DNA of 64,000 nt from Limonium bicolor (GCA_023374045.1 CM041776.1:141487296-141551295), one strand, 5' to 3'. Positions 1 through 12,300 are shown, numbered from the stretch's first letter. Translations and numbers: made by a program. The notes: generated by a model not told the origin, from the letters alone.

Positions 1-2643
1 TGCCGGGCTACACGACTACTTGGTCGAATATTATTAAGTCCAGTTACATGCTGTAATAAAGCAGTAAAGCACGCCACAACACACCATAATATCATACACA
101 CTTTAAGGTAGCATATCCATCTTAATAAGCAACCAAGCACAACATGCAAGTAGCATAGCAACGTCAAACACGCCACCCAGCACAATAAGCTGTTTATGTA
201 GCAACAACAATCCAGTACTTAATAGACGTGTGCGTGGATATATTATACCGGCGATCCTCACTATTGGATCATTCAAGAGATTATGTATTGTTTTCTTGTT
301 CTCATTACACAAGTTTACCTTCCTATTCTTGCACCGAGTCAAGGGATATAGGTTAGACCCCAAGACTTTATTATGTAGGTGCTATTCAGCTCTTGTTTCT
401 TAAAGAATCACATTTGTAAATTTTCTTATTTGTTTGGTCTCATTACACATGTTTTCCTTATTTCCCATGGTGTGTATTTTCTTTCTCTTTCCTTGCACAA
501 GGTCTGGGGATATAGTTTAGATCCCGTGACCTTATCATGTAGGTGCCAATTGTTCCTTATTTCTCCAGGGATTATTTATGAATTCTTTTGTCACCGCACG
601 TTGGAGGACGTCTCCTCCATAGCTATTTCCTCCATTCCCGGCGTCATATGTCGAGAAAGCGTAGTCACCTCTAGACTCCAGGATAATGCTCCACCAAATT
701 CCAATCCTCCATCCCCGACGCCAAGGGTCGAGAAAGCGGGGTCATCTCTAGTCCCCAGGATGTGCTCCATAAACCACAATAGACGGTCGAAGGATCTGAT
801 GCAGATACCAACTCCCGAGTGTCCAAACCGCGCGGCCCGAGATGTTGTCTTCCCGGGTTATTCTCATGTTCCGCCTGTTGATATTTACTCAAGTATGTGT
901 CTTTTCTTTTTGTCAGCTCGACACCATTGTGGGTGTCGATAGTAGTCCTCAGTAGAGTATTCTCTTATCATAGATAACTTGCCACCATAGTGGGCGTCCT
1001 TAGAAATCCTCCATGGTTAGGGAGGAGTTTTCCTTTATATAAGTAGTTTCCTTATTTGTTTGTATTATTCATTACGTTTTGTCCCGTAGTTTTACATAAA
1101 CAGGGAGTGACTAAGTTACTGTGTGCAAACACGTAAGGTATAACAGGTATAGAGCAACCAATACCGCAATTTAAATAAGCAATCTGTACTCATGCTTCAT
1201 ACAAGCACACAGCAAGCAAATAAGCAAGATAAACAAACAATTCGTTTTCATGCTTTAGTCTTGAAGTCAATGGCAAACAAGGCACACAGCACACAAGCCG
1301 TGTAACACGGCAATATACGGACCACATATATCCATACCTTATTCAGAAGGGAGAGTTATCTCACACACACGGTCCCGGTTGGCATTCGTCACGGCCCTAA
1401 CGTTAATTAAAACAACTTGTCAGTTTATGATTTTATGTGACGACCGTTGTGACATCTTCCTAGGTTATCTCATTCTATCGGGCGTTGTTCCCTAGGTGCA
1501 TTTTTGAATGTTCAACTCACACTATCCCTTAGAACTTTAGTTAACCAAGACTTTACCAACTTGTATATTTACATTGTTATTCTATACGTAATAAGTTCCT
1601 CTAGCTAATGTTTTAAGGTATCCTTAAACCAACATTTAACAAGTTATACAATTGACCATTTCCCCACATTTTCTCATAGTTACACCATAGCCCCCCCCCC
1701 CCCTTTTGTTTTTAATAACCCAACACTTTAATTATTTAAACCCCATATTATGTACCTCTTAATCATTTATTATTACTTAGACTTCCAAAACCTTTCTAGG
1801 TTTATACACTAATCCCCTCAAATACTTAAATACACATTCATGTCCCAAGGTATAAAATAATTACCTAACTTACCCCTAACTTAATAATTGCCACAATTCC
1901 ATACTTAACTATATAGTATAACTCGTAGTTAATCAAAGCATTAAGCTTACTCCAAAAATTCCCTAAAGTTCCCAACAAACCTCCAGGGTTCCCTTATTTA
2001 CATTTCCACCCATATAATTTCGGTATTGACCTAATATCTCTTCCAGTACCTAAAATATTTATCCTTATTTTGATTTGGTCAGCCCTCAAATGTGGTCAAG
2101 GTTGACCACTCAAATTATTCATTGACCAGTTTTGATGGTATTTACGAAGCTACCCCCATAGTTACCTAGTCTTATAATCTACCACTAATTTAATGAATTC
2201 CATATTTTATACTTATAAAAATACCCAGAATTATCCCTTTCGGTTTATGTCCATAATTTAATGAATTCCATAATTATGTCCATAATTTTCCTAAGGTATT
2301 CCCAAGTACTTATAATTGTTAGAATGATAGTTTCCTCATCAAAAATTTATAGTCTTATAGATCACCCTATAATTTATTTACGGCTATTTAAAGCTCAAAA
2401 TATGTTACGTGGCCTAACTATATGGCCTTAAAAATAGCATACTAGTTGTCTCAAAATAGTATTCAAACGTCTCTCAAATTTTGTTATGACCCCAGTTTGT
2501 ACAGAATTCTTTTAGAAAAGAATCCTTTTACTTTAATCTCCTCCATCCGTAAATATATGCACATATATATTTCTAATTTTCTTTTCACCCTAACCCATGT
2601 TACGTATTAATCATTTGAGATACCAAATACACATATTAGTTCT
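1..2643 (-). mobile_element. Element A, left (3') LTR, first segment
   Basis: This is the left LTR of the outermost retrotransposon, entering from outside the window. Base 1 corresponds to 55458 in A's other LTR, so about 448 bp of this LTR lie left of the window. It matches 55458-58216 closely throughout, then stops where B is inserted; the match resumes at 47085. It holds a C-run at 1691-1703 (G-run in element sense), an imperfect tandem repeat at about 590-800, and a small inverted repeat GACACC/GGTGTC near 918-940. Open frames here (for example 379-942 on plus) resemble no family I know and are not called as genes. Confidence 0.9.
2639..2643. repeat. Target-site duplication of element B, left copy (imperfect)
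   Basis: GTTCT here and ATTCT at 47085-47089 flank B. The uninterrupted second LTR of A reads AATTCTTGTC at the same place near 58216, so the right copy is the original and the left copy carries one A-to-G change. Confidence 0.75.
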
Positions 2644-2747
2644 TGTAACACCCCTAATCTTAAACCTGTAATGACGTCATAACTCGTAGCATAATAAATA
2701 GCAAATCGCAGCGGAAAATAAAACTAACTACCTTGGTGTTACACGCC

Positions 2748-2769
2748 GTTACCCACCCTTGTGAGTAAC
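2748..2769 (-). other. U5-like LTR hairpin, element B
   Basis: Inverted repeat GTTACCCAC / GTGAGTAAC with a 4-base loop: a 9-bp stem with one mismatch, about 105 bp from the LTR end. The second LTR has it at 41658-41679. A hairpin in the same place is found in families A and C with different stem bases. Confidence 0.7.
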
Positions 2770-3923
2770 AAGGCATCCATCCAACAACCTTAACTCTACA
2801 CGCTGTGATGAACAGATACTGAGTACTCCTAATTATTACAAACCAAATCCAACTAATTGAATACAACAATCTTCTTAATACAATACAAAGTAAAACCAAC
2901 GGTGTTTGCTGCAACACAACAGCTACCCCCGTGTCCCGCACTCCGGCTTGTGTCTTCTTCAATAACCTGGAATGTTTGGCCCATTAAAGGGCTCAGCAAT
3001 CGAAATGCTGGTATGCTAAATGTGATCCTAAGTCACCTAGAATCCTTTAGTCGTTTTAGCCATCTTGATATTAGATTCATTACAGATAATCCGGTTTACA
3101 ATAATAACAGAAATACTGTAAACACTGAGCAATCACATAACAATTCACCTGCAACATTTAGTGCAGAATAATACACATCAAACAATAATCAACACCAACA
3201 ACCCAAATAAGGAGGACATATTAAACAACTGTTCCTGTTAGTAGGTCACATGACCCTTATCCTTTTATACCAACCACTTAACATTTCCAATTAATTTTAC
3301 CTCAGGCGTCCTGTCAAGACAGCCCTTAATAACCTGTGAAAATGGACAGTGTGTCCCACTGGGTTCCAAAGGAACCGTTACCAGCTGACCTTATGGCCCT
3401 GGATAAATATATACTTTGACCGATCCGGTCGAAACTGTGCACCAACCGCAGTGCATTCCGCCATCCCCGAATGTGGCTGATGGATTTCGAGTGACTCCAT
3501 TATAGTCTCTCGTAGTGATCACAATGCGCAACCAGAAAGTCGAAACGATCTGGATTCCTCTCTTTATAAGTTAGCCCCTTTTGTCAGTGACATAATAACC
3601 AATATTTGAATTAAGACCTTAACAGTTGACCATCAGTTAGGTTCAATAATACCTTCAGGTCAGTTAGTCTTATTCCAGTTCAACTGTATAGACTTCCAGT
3701 CATAAAACATTTGCGTATAAAATACAACGCAATAGTTTAAACAATACAGTACACCATATCAATCACATAAAATCATAGATATCGCTCTTGATAATTAAAC
3801 ATATAATGTCTGGACCTTAGGATAATCCTTAGGACATTCAGACCACACAATTAACATACCGTTCACCAAGTAACTGCTAGCTTGACAATTTCCTGTGCAG
3901 TAGTTCCTTCCCGTACGCTGTTG

Positions 3924-3928
3924 TTTAA
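3924..3928. repeat. Target-site duplication of C1, left copy (TTTAA)
   Basis: TTTAA precedes C1 here and follows it at 17918-17922. B's intact LTR reads TTGTTTAAACATG near 42832, with one copy only, which is the empty site. Confidence 0.95.
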
Positions 3929-4021
3929 TGTAACACCCCATCCAACATTAACACACTTACAATAAACTGCAGTGGAAATACAAACCTCATCACATTACTT
4001 AACTCGTTGGTGTTACACGCC

Positions 4022-4043
4022 GTTAGCCACCCACGTGGCTAAC
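4022..4043 (-). other. U5-like LTR hairpin, element C1
   Basis: Arms GTTAGCCAC and GTGGCTAAC around a 4-base loop: a perfect 9-bp stem about 93 bp from the LTR 3' end in element sense. The second copy is at 13487-13508. The stem and loop include a CACGTG (G-box) hexamer. Confidence 0.75.
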
Positions 4044-5837
4044 AAGGCTAATCCATATACATTGTACCGGTCTGATGGGCTAAATTCCGAGCAACTACAC
4101 ATTATTAACCCTTTCCATTAACAACAACAACAACATACACCTTTCAACTATACCGAGTATTTATAAACTGATGCCGACAACAATATCGGTCTTACTACAC
4201 CTACTGTATATATACACTTAAATGAATACCCATGTACAATGACTATCCCGTCCTACTCTCGAACGGCTTCCAGCTCTCTGTACCTGAAATAGGAAAAGAG
4301 GAGAAAGGGTGGCCCCCAAGGGGCTCAGCACCTTTGCTGGTATGGTAATCCCGCAGCCCACATGCTACCGGGCCACGCACAACTAATTGTCGTCTTAGCA
4401 TGCGGTTGATTATTTTTAAATCATGCATGCAACTGTAAACACACAACACATAATCATTTCGCCTCAACGGCTCAACAAGCGGATAATATATCCTTACTTA
4501 ATAAGTCACTCATGGTATTCATCATCCCTAGAGTGTTCCTCCTCTAATGGAGCTACTTCCTTAATAGACGACACATACCCTTAAATCGGGTTATCCTTAA
4601 ACGCCTCTTATCACAAACTGGAAATCATATCCATGATCCACACACTCCACATTATACAACCTACAACATACACTACATACAACACTTAACAACACTTTGC
4701 ACGTTTTCACGTGTACAACATAATACCGCAATAGATATTGCATCACAACAAAAATACATAACATAACGGGAGTGGTTCTCTTAGGAACCGACCCAAACAT
4801 TGTTTATACACTGGTGAGCCTAGAGAATGTTGCCAGTCTCATGATAAGCTCGTTATACAATAACAACAACACTCATTACCGTCCTAATAGTTGGACGAGT
4901 AACTTAAGTTAAGGCGGTTCGGGTTTGGAGGCCCGAACACACCACACAAACACATGTTCCCCCTAAACCGATCATAAGTCAGAATAGCTAAGCTTTGGAG
5001 TAAGCTAATGGGAGATCATAACCCGTGAGGGAAACAACCATAACAAAGAGAAGGGTAAGGCTAGGAAGGATACCCTCTCCCAAACAACGCGCGACCGGCC
5101 AAACCGGATTCCTCACCACTGTTAGTACATACTTACTTTAGATATTAGTTAGAACCCCACTATGGAGTCTATCATGACTACACACCATACAGTATTACAA
5201 CTGGGTTAAACACACAAGGGAGATCCCTACATTCACATACACTTATCACACAATTAACACACGCATAGCCGTGGTTAGTACGTCCCATGGTTCGGGTCGT
5301 TTAATCCGAATACCGAACTCTCATGTGATCCTAGACTCAGTTAGCTAAGGTTTAACACTTTCGAGGTTAAATGGTATCGGAATTGAACACGCCACATAAA
5401 TGAATTACTGTAAACTCATTACATGTTTTATCTTACACCGTGGCAAACATACAGAAAAACACATTGGCATACAAGCCGGTGTAATCCGGTAGGACACAGG
5501 TTGCAAGAAAACCATACCTGTCACCGGAGTCCACTTTACCACGTCCACTTATGTTCCTCGAGCGATTCTCGAACAACTGTTAACATCACATGTGTTTTTA
5601 TTAACATCGGGGTTTGCTTGATTATTTAATGTCTAATGCTTATAATTTTTTCCCCGTTAACTTAGTTACATAACTTCACTTTTTAACTTGTTTTACTTTC
5701 ACATTTTATTACAACTTTTCACCCACTTAATTGTCATTAAAACTCACCTAACATGTCCTTAACAACCTCATAACATCATTAACCATCAATCCCCATCATT
5801 AGACATCATTTTCCAACCTTAACCAACATTTTTAGAG

Positions 5838-6023
5838 TGGTCCGGGACTTGGTCCTTACCTTAAGTCCCGGACCAACACATTAGAAAACTCTCGGGCGAT
5901 TTTAATAGGGTGGTCCGGGACCTTGTACTTCCCTTAAGTCCCGGACCACAACATGTTACAACTCTCGGCCATTTTAAAAGCTTGGTCCGGGTCTTGAACC
6001 ATGACCTAGGTCCCGGACCAAAG
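5838..6023 (-). repeat. Three tandem GC-rich hairpins in C1 LTR
   Basis: Three consecutive inverted repeats: 5838-5875 with arms TGGTCCGGGACTT and AAGTCCCGGACCA (13 bp), 5910-5949 with arms GTGGTCCGGGAC and GTCCCGGACCAC, and 5981-6023 with arms CTTGGTCCGGG and CCCGGACCAAAG. They lie about 1.9-2.1 kb from the LTR's element-sense 3' end, in otherwise AT-rich sequence. Copy in the other LTR at 15295-15480. Confidence 0.9.
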
Positions 6024-8458
6024 CTACAGAATTGTCAAAATTGCATTTTTCAAGTGTTGTTGCCTTAGTTCTCCACCTCCATTAATTGTATAAACTTACC
6101 ATATGATCTTAGGTATATTCTAATGCCAAAATACCACTTCGATTCACCTTAAAACATTGTCCAACTTGTTACCCAATTTTCTTATACATACACCAACACT
6201 TATAATATTTAACTCTAGGTTTCTAAATGGTGTTTCTCACCTTTGATTACAACTATCCCAAAATGTTTCCTCCTTACCTTAACATCATCTCCCAAGCATC
6301 TTCTCTTACTAAACAAATCTTCTTTTCACAACTTCCTAAAAGTTCCTTTCTCAAAACCTTACCTAAACATTATTCCCACCTTGCACATTATCATAACCTA
6401 AACCTTAAACAAACTCCTCCAAGACTTAAATACATCCTCAAAACACACATTGAATTCCTAGAACTTCCAAGATAACACCTAAGTCCTTGCATCACTCTAA
6501 ATCACCTTACACATGTTTTCCTTCTCAAGTAAACCTTTATTCACCTTTAACACTTCCTAGTTCACCAAAACTTTCTTAAAACACTTAGAACTTCTCACAC
6601 ATTTCCCCAAATTTGGCCATAGCTTCTCTTGTATTTACTCACATCCAAACACTTAGGTTTTTACCTTATTTCATTCAAGAACACCTAAAATCCATCAAAC
6701 ACATTTTTATACACAAGACTTCACACATTTAGCACTACATCACAATATAGTGCATAACTTAAATTGCTTGGCACTTAGGCCCTCAAACAACATGGCTCTT
6801 AGGCCCTTAAATTGCATAAACCTTAAACACTGAATTTCCCACATAAGTAATGCCTTTGACCTGCAAATACATACACCAATACATATGTTCTTTTACTAGT
6901 CTCCTTGAGAACACTTTACTAGGTCATTCACCATTTGCTCTTTAGGTAGTTTTAACAAGCATTATAAGCTTATTTCTCCTAAGGCATTAAACCACATTAA
7001 GATAGCATATTTACCTCTTTTCCTCCCAAATTTCTTTCTTGTTTCCTTACAAAACCGGTAAGGCATTTGGTTCCTTGCCAACTACTAAACATTATACAAA
7101 CAACATAATGAGTATTCAAGCTTTAAGCTCCATCTCATTGTAAACCCTAGGTTTACATTATTTCAAAACATTAATGTAGTTGTTTTACCTTAATCTTTGA
7201 AGGGTGTTTGAATATCTATGAAGAGAGGACTCCACCTAGTCCTTGAAAGATTCAAATGGAGCTAGAACAAAGCAACACAAGGAGCTCCATAAATGAATAT
7301 TTTCGGTCAATGACAAAACATGGAGGAAACTTGATTTTTCTTTGAGATTCCTTACCTAGAAGCAAAGGAGAGTGATAATGTGTAGAAATACAAGCTCAAG
7401 CTCCATCAATGGTGATTCTCCATGGCACCAAAATTGAGCTCTTGAAGATTTGAAAAGGTAGAAGTGTAGAGCTTGCTCCAACTAAGAGAACGGTAGTCTC
7501 GGAATTAAATTCGGAGCATGGAGTCATAAGTTACAAGTGAAGAAGGATGAAGAATGACATGGTTCTGTTGGAAACCGATGGAGAGAGGAGGAAGAAGAAG
7601 GCCCCGTGGGAAATGAAGGAAAGAAGTGAAAGAGGAGATGAGTTTGCTTTTGTTAGTTTAGATATTTAAGTAAAGCAAATAGTGTTTTACTTTATCAATT
7701 TCTATCTTATCTATTTAACAAAGGGGTGACTCATTCCCTTATGAGAAAACCGGCCCCAAATAGTAGCAAGGGGTATTTTAGACCTTATTTGCCAATTTAA
7801 TTACTTATAACATTATATGTTACAAACTAGCTTATTAAGGTTACTATTCACAAAAACAAGGCACATAGAAGTGAAATTTTGATTTCCCATTGATATAGCC
7901 ACCCAAATGTGATACTATATAGTACACATGTTAATTAAAGAGTAATGATGGACATTTAGCCATTCGAAACTCATTTACAAGACAATTTTTCAAAAACGTG
8001 CTTTAAGACTCCTTAAAGCACTTTTTGTGTTTTAACTTGTTTTCAAGCTTGGTTTTCTTTGGTAATTGATTTAATATGTTCATTAACATATAAATAAGGC
8101 ATAGGTATGACCATTAGGTCTTTTACAAATTTATCCCAAGCTTAGAGCACATTTTTGCTCTTATTGACTTTAAGGTATTTATTTGTGTTTTGTTTGGTTT
8201 CATTGTCTACCAAAGTTTCCTAAGGACTTAATTAGCCTTATAAAGTCATATTAAATATTATCAAGTCTTGGTAGGCTCTTTGAGTCCTAGCCAAGTTCAC
8301 TCCAACCTTAGAGCATGTTTTTGCTCAAACCGTGTCTTAGTGTTTTATTGCGCTTTACTATGGTTTAAATTGTACATTTATTGTTTCTAAGGCACTTTTT
8401 AGCCTTTAAATACCATAGTTTAACATTTACACAACATACCAAGGTTTGGGGTATTTCA

Positions 8459-8476
8459 ATCTACCCCCCTTAAAAG
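8459..8476 (-). other. Polypurine tract of C1
   Basis: In element sense this reads CTTTTAAGGGGGGTAGAT, abutting the 3' LTR. It is the expected plus-strand primer site for reverse transcription. Confidence 0.9.
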
Positions 8477-8495
8477 AACTTCGTCCTCGAAGTTC
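8476..8495 (-). other. PPT-adjacent hairpin of C1
   Basis: Arms GAACTTCG and CGAAGTTC with loop TCCT, overlapping the PPT edge. The equivalents are at 22123-22139 (B), 49876-49892 (A) and 31920-31937 (C2). Confidence 0.7.
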
Positions 8496-8581
8496 ACATT
8501 TCCTCGCATCATTGGATTAGAATACGGGAATTACTTATAGCCATAAAACTTCCATTACCAACCACCCTTTACATCCAACCT

Positions 8582-8779
8582 CGGACTTAATGGTCCGGGT
8601 AACATATCCACATTATACATAAAATATCATACTCACATGGTAGCCTCGGACTTAATGGTCCGGGTACCTTCACCACACTTGCACCTATACAATATCCCTC
8701 AGACTCTTAGGTCTGGGTGACATAACCACATTTAGACACATAGGTCTAAGTAACACAACACATTTAGACTCATAGGCCT
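8582..8779 (-). repeat. Tandem mini-hairpin array, C1 (5 units)
   Basis: Units at 8582-8597 and 8647-8662 (CGGAC/GTCCG) and at 8701-8714, 8734-8747 and 8766-8779 (AGAC/GTCT; the last arm has decayed to GCCT). Each has a 6-base loop. Units are spaced about 20-65 bp and lie just upstream of the PPT in element sense. The C2 counterpart has six units. Confidence 0.75.
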
Positions 8780-9269
8780 TGATAGCATACACTTTAGGAG
8801 ATCAAAGTCAAAATAACCTTTATCAAACATACCAAACAACATGTCATAGCATGTATATCAAACAGAAATACCTTTTCCATCTCTCCATGGGCTCGAGTCC
8901 CATGTTGAGTACATATACACTGTGATCCCGCAGAACCCGGTCGCGATGGACACCTTTTGGTCCCCGTTCCTTTGGGAGATCAAAACAGTCACTTAATTTT
9001 TTTTTTAACATATATACTTCTCATGTCACCGGTCCGAAGACAAAGGCTCATACGTCCTCAGCTCGTGAGCAAGTACTACAAAAATATTCTTTACTAGGTT
9101 AAGTATAAGAAGATCTTTTATTCAAAATATTAATCGATTGTTTGAAAACACCAATTGAAAATCCTTTTTGAAAACACAACACAACTCCAAGTCCAGTTTA
9201 TGCTCTTTGCATCTTTCTTAACATGGTTGTTTGTGACCACTTACAGGGAGTTTCAAGAGTCATCCAACC

Positions 9270-9349
9270 CTGATGTGATCAGCATCAGTGTTGAACTATC
9301 TTTCCACCCCAATTTGTGTTCGGCTTCCCTTGATCTCATGATAATCAAG
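9270..9349 (-). other. Paired-hairpin module, C1
   Basis: Hairpin 1 is 9270-9288 with arms CTGATG/CATCAG and loop TGATCAG. Hairpin 2 is 9329-9349 with arms CTTGAT/ATCAAG and a loop containing TCATGA. Both loops hold a self-complementary hexamer. The module lies inside a roughly 130-bp block shared with A, B and C2. Confidence 0.75.
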
Positions 9350-9858
9350 TTTCACCTCCCACTTCTTTTTCAACAACAACAATTTCAAGCGTATCCCATT
9401 TTCTATCTTTAAATCCTTCTAGTCATAATCATTACATCTCCAAGGGATAGAACTCCGTCTATCAATCATCACCCAAATCCAACTTAATTCAAGTTACCTA
9501 GGGAATTTAATTCTCACTAGGTTCTATGTCGGTCTCATATCCCTTCATAAATCGCAACACTGTATATATATACATATATTTTTTTATCAAAATACAATAC
9601 ATGGCTTACATTTATGCACCATCGGGGTTTTAGTTCCCCGGGAGTTTCTTTACTCCCTTCCACTTGTACTCTCACACACCCTGTTAACAAAATAAACACA
9701 CTTCCCACAATGGTATTCGCATCTTCTGTGCGCAATTACCACAATTTAACCACAAATAAATGCGTATGTTTATATAACACACGCGCCAACCATCATAACA
9801 AATCATTTTGTGCTATGCACAACCCAGTTCACGTACACTTGTACGGTTGGTTTTGCGC

Positions 9859-9893
9859 TCTACCCCTCTTAAAAGGGATTACGCCCACGTAAT
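9859..9893 (-). other. Second PPT-like motif (old pol end), C1
   Basis: In element sense: a stretch resembling the sequence just before the true PPT, then CCCTTTTAAGAGGGGTAGAG. It is about 1.4 kb upstream of the 3' LTR. Just upstream (9894-9940) is an eroded stretch that aligns with the end of the chromodomain-like pol segment read in B. Confidence 0.65.
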
Positions 9894-10620
9894 CAATCAC
9901 TAACCTTGGCTTAAAATGTTCTGCCGTCGTGAAGTGTTTTGACTTCCACGCGGTCTATTACACAATGGATTCTGATTAGAGGATCTTAACCATATTGGCG
10001 GTTTAGTCCCTAAACCAAGAATTCGCATTGGAGTTCTAACTCATAACCGGTTTCGGTCCTGGCCTGTGGGGCTTTTAGGCATTGTTAACTAGCCATTTAT
10101 TCATATTCACCATGTATATTCAGTATCTAGTGCATGGGCTCTCTGGCCTCTGTTGCGCAACTCTGATAGTTGTAGAGCTAGTTTGCCCCACTCGTTACTG
10201 TTGTTGTATTGTACATCTCCAATGTATTACCCTTATCTAGGTAACAATGGTTTCTCAACCGACGCATGGTATCTCTTACCCTGAGCGAATTCGGTGAGTT
10301 CCAAAACTTTCCATCCACTTCTCCAATAGCTTACTACGTAAACTGCACAATGTTTGACTTGCTTCTACCGACTTATTGTCGGTTGAGATTGAGCTACTAC
10401 CTAAGTGTAGTGCTCTCTCGGTTATTTCCCACACCTGAGGTATATTTCATACCGACATTTGGTATTCATTGCCACTGTTATCACTTATTCTTAATCATAC
10501 CTCCATATCTGGTTTCGTACAAGTACTCTTCCATTGGTATGACCTTGCATTTCCTATGCATTGATCATTATAGTACCATAGGTTTCTTTCTACATCCACC
10601 ACAATTAACATTTCCCAAAT

Positions 10621-10731
10621 CCTAGCTATCCCATTCGATCATTACTGCGCAAATGCAATACCAAAACACTTAGTCATACAGAGTGCAGAGGCGTAAACTC
10701 TTGACAGTAAATCTCTTATGCGATTGCAATA
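10621..10731 (-). repeat. 110-bp module shared by B, C1 and C2 internals
   Basis: Starts CTAGCTATCCCA and includes CAGAGTGCAGAGGCGTAAAC. It recurs at 22371-22475 (B) and 29755-29860 (C2, opposite strand). Its position relative to the pol end differs between B and C. Function unknown. Confidence 0.7.
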
Positions 10732-12300
10732 GGAGTTTACACTGTGTTTACTGGAATTCTTATCACATATCACTTGCTTCCGGCTTACTGCTCGGTTCCT
10801 TTGCTATTACTTACCGTTGTACCTCCACTGGGGTTAACTCATAACTCTGCTCACTCACCACTTTATCATCTACCAATACTCATACAACGGTCGCTTACTG
10901 CGCACCGTGCTCTTACTCCTTGTATAGCATCAGCTTACATGGTATTTACTGTCACACTAACTTCCACACATATACTTACATCATTCGTATTATGGTTCAT
11001 CACTCATTTGGATGACTACTGAATGCTCCTTGAGCATTAATCATTCGAGTCACAAGCCGGCATTATTCAGCCAGGTGCTTCACTTTATACACATACTACT
11101 AAGCTAATTGCTCTCTTTCAATAATAACATCGTCCATCCTTAACATATTTCTTGAACTTGATTCACATAACTACCGCTCCTGCGGTGTCACAATATCGAG
11201 AGGTATCCCCACTCTTAATGCAGTGGTTCGTTTACCACTCTATTCACTTATACAACATAAACTTCTACCATCAATCGAATTTATATAACATATCTTGCTT
11301 ATGGCTTATAAGCCTTATTTGCCTTGAGCTGGGCTCATTGTAGGCTGTCCACACATATGTACTTCTCTGTACAATATTACATGGTTTGGATATTATATTG
11401 GGCTCCATGACAAGTCGTTGCATCACGTTCCTTTCATGGGATTCCCCTTAGGTTTGTCAGTCCGTCTCCTGACAACTCATGTCTAAACTGGGTGTTAGTT
11501 TCAACCCTTGTGTTTCTGTCATGCATTTCGTTCAACAATTGTTGATGCGAACACCCCTCAAGGATTGCTCCTGGGTGTTGCTACGTTATGCCTTACATTT
11601 GTTTCACACTTATTGGTACATTCCATTAGCCACGCCGCTTGCGTTCTTATCTGGCTTATTATCTTCTTCTGTGAAGATCAACATTTCCTTGTAGTGTAGG
11701 TACTCATTCTAGGAGTTTCATCCCGTTCATTGCACAGTAATGTGTCTACATTAGGCATCTGCCTTGCCATGTATAGGCTGGGTCACCGTTCCAGATAACA
11801 TGTTTATCCCTGAGGATCCTTAAGACGTATACGATGTCTTTACATTACAGTTAGTGCACTTCGCACCTCCTGACTCTTAAACATTTCCTTGAAAGGAATT
11901 CACTAATTCCTTTAGTTTCGTTAACTTAACTGAGTTCCTTAACTTCAACCATTCCTTGTAATCTCTAGCTCTCGTTTGATTTATACTGCTGACCGTAGAC
12001 GGAGTCGACTACTTCCCGTGTTTCGGACTCTACTCGTATACATATATGGGGTATCATACTGATACATTACTACTTACCCAACTAACCTATAAGTAGGTCT
12101 GTCAGGCCCACATGCTCCTATCGGAGTGCGGTCGTCCCACAACACAGTTGGTACACTCGTAGTGTCCGTCACACGCCTAGGTGAAGTATTCTGTTGTCAA
12201 CTCCCTTATATTGTCCCGTGACAATATTCATTCTTTGCTTCCCGAACTTAATCGAGGGAAAGTTTATCCACTGTTGTATCCTTGTCAACTGCCCCTGGTT

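Larger units (their letters stand above)
2644..3928 (-). mobile_element. Element B, left (3') LTR, first segment
   Basis: Starts TGTAACACCCC on plus, which is the 3' end of the LTR in element sense. It matches 41550-42834 closely. It ends at TTTAA, the target copied when C1 landed; the LTR continues at 17918. No coding sequence is apparent. Confidence 0.92.
3929..8458 (-). mobile_element. C1 left (3') LTR
   Basis: Begins TGTAACACCCC and ends GGGGTATTTCA on plus. It repeats at 13395-17917. It contains a U5-like hairpin (4022-4043), a triple GC-hairpin cluster (5838-6023) and a long AT-rich remainder with no recognisable genes. Confidence 0.95.

Noticed and set aside
379..942. 187-codon open frame on plus, partly conserved at 55984-56412
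   Set aside because: It lies in A's LTR, antisense to the element, and matches its partner only because the LTRs are copies. No domain, signal or start context; the conserved part overlaps a simple tandem repeat.
1022..1050. TATATAAG on plus in A's LTR as a promoter
   Set aside because: It is on the strand opposite to element A and no transcript or gene follows it. Not enough to call a promoter.
6227..6475. 82-codon frame in C1 LTR
   Set aside because: The other LTR copy (from 15684) is frameshifted by small indels, so it is not maintained.
8582..8779. Hairpin array as a CRISPR array
   Set aside because: Repeats are only 14-16 bp, diverged and irregularly spaced, in a plant retrotransposon with no cas genes.
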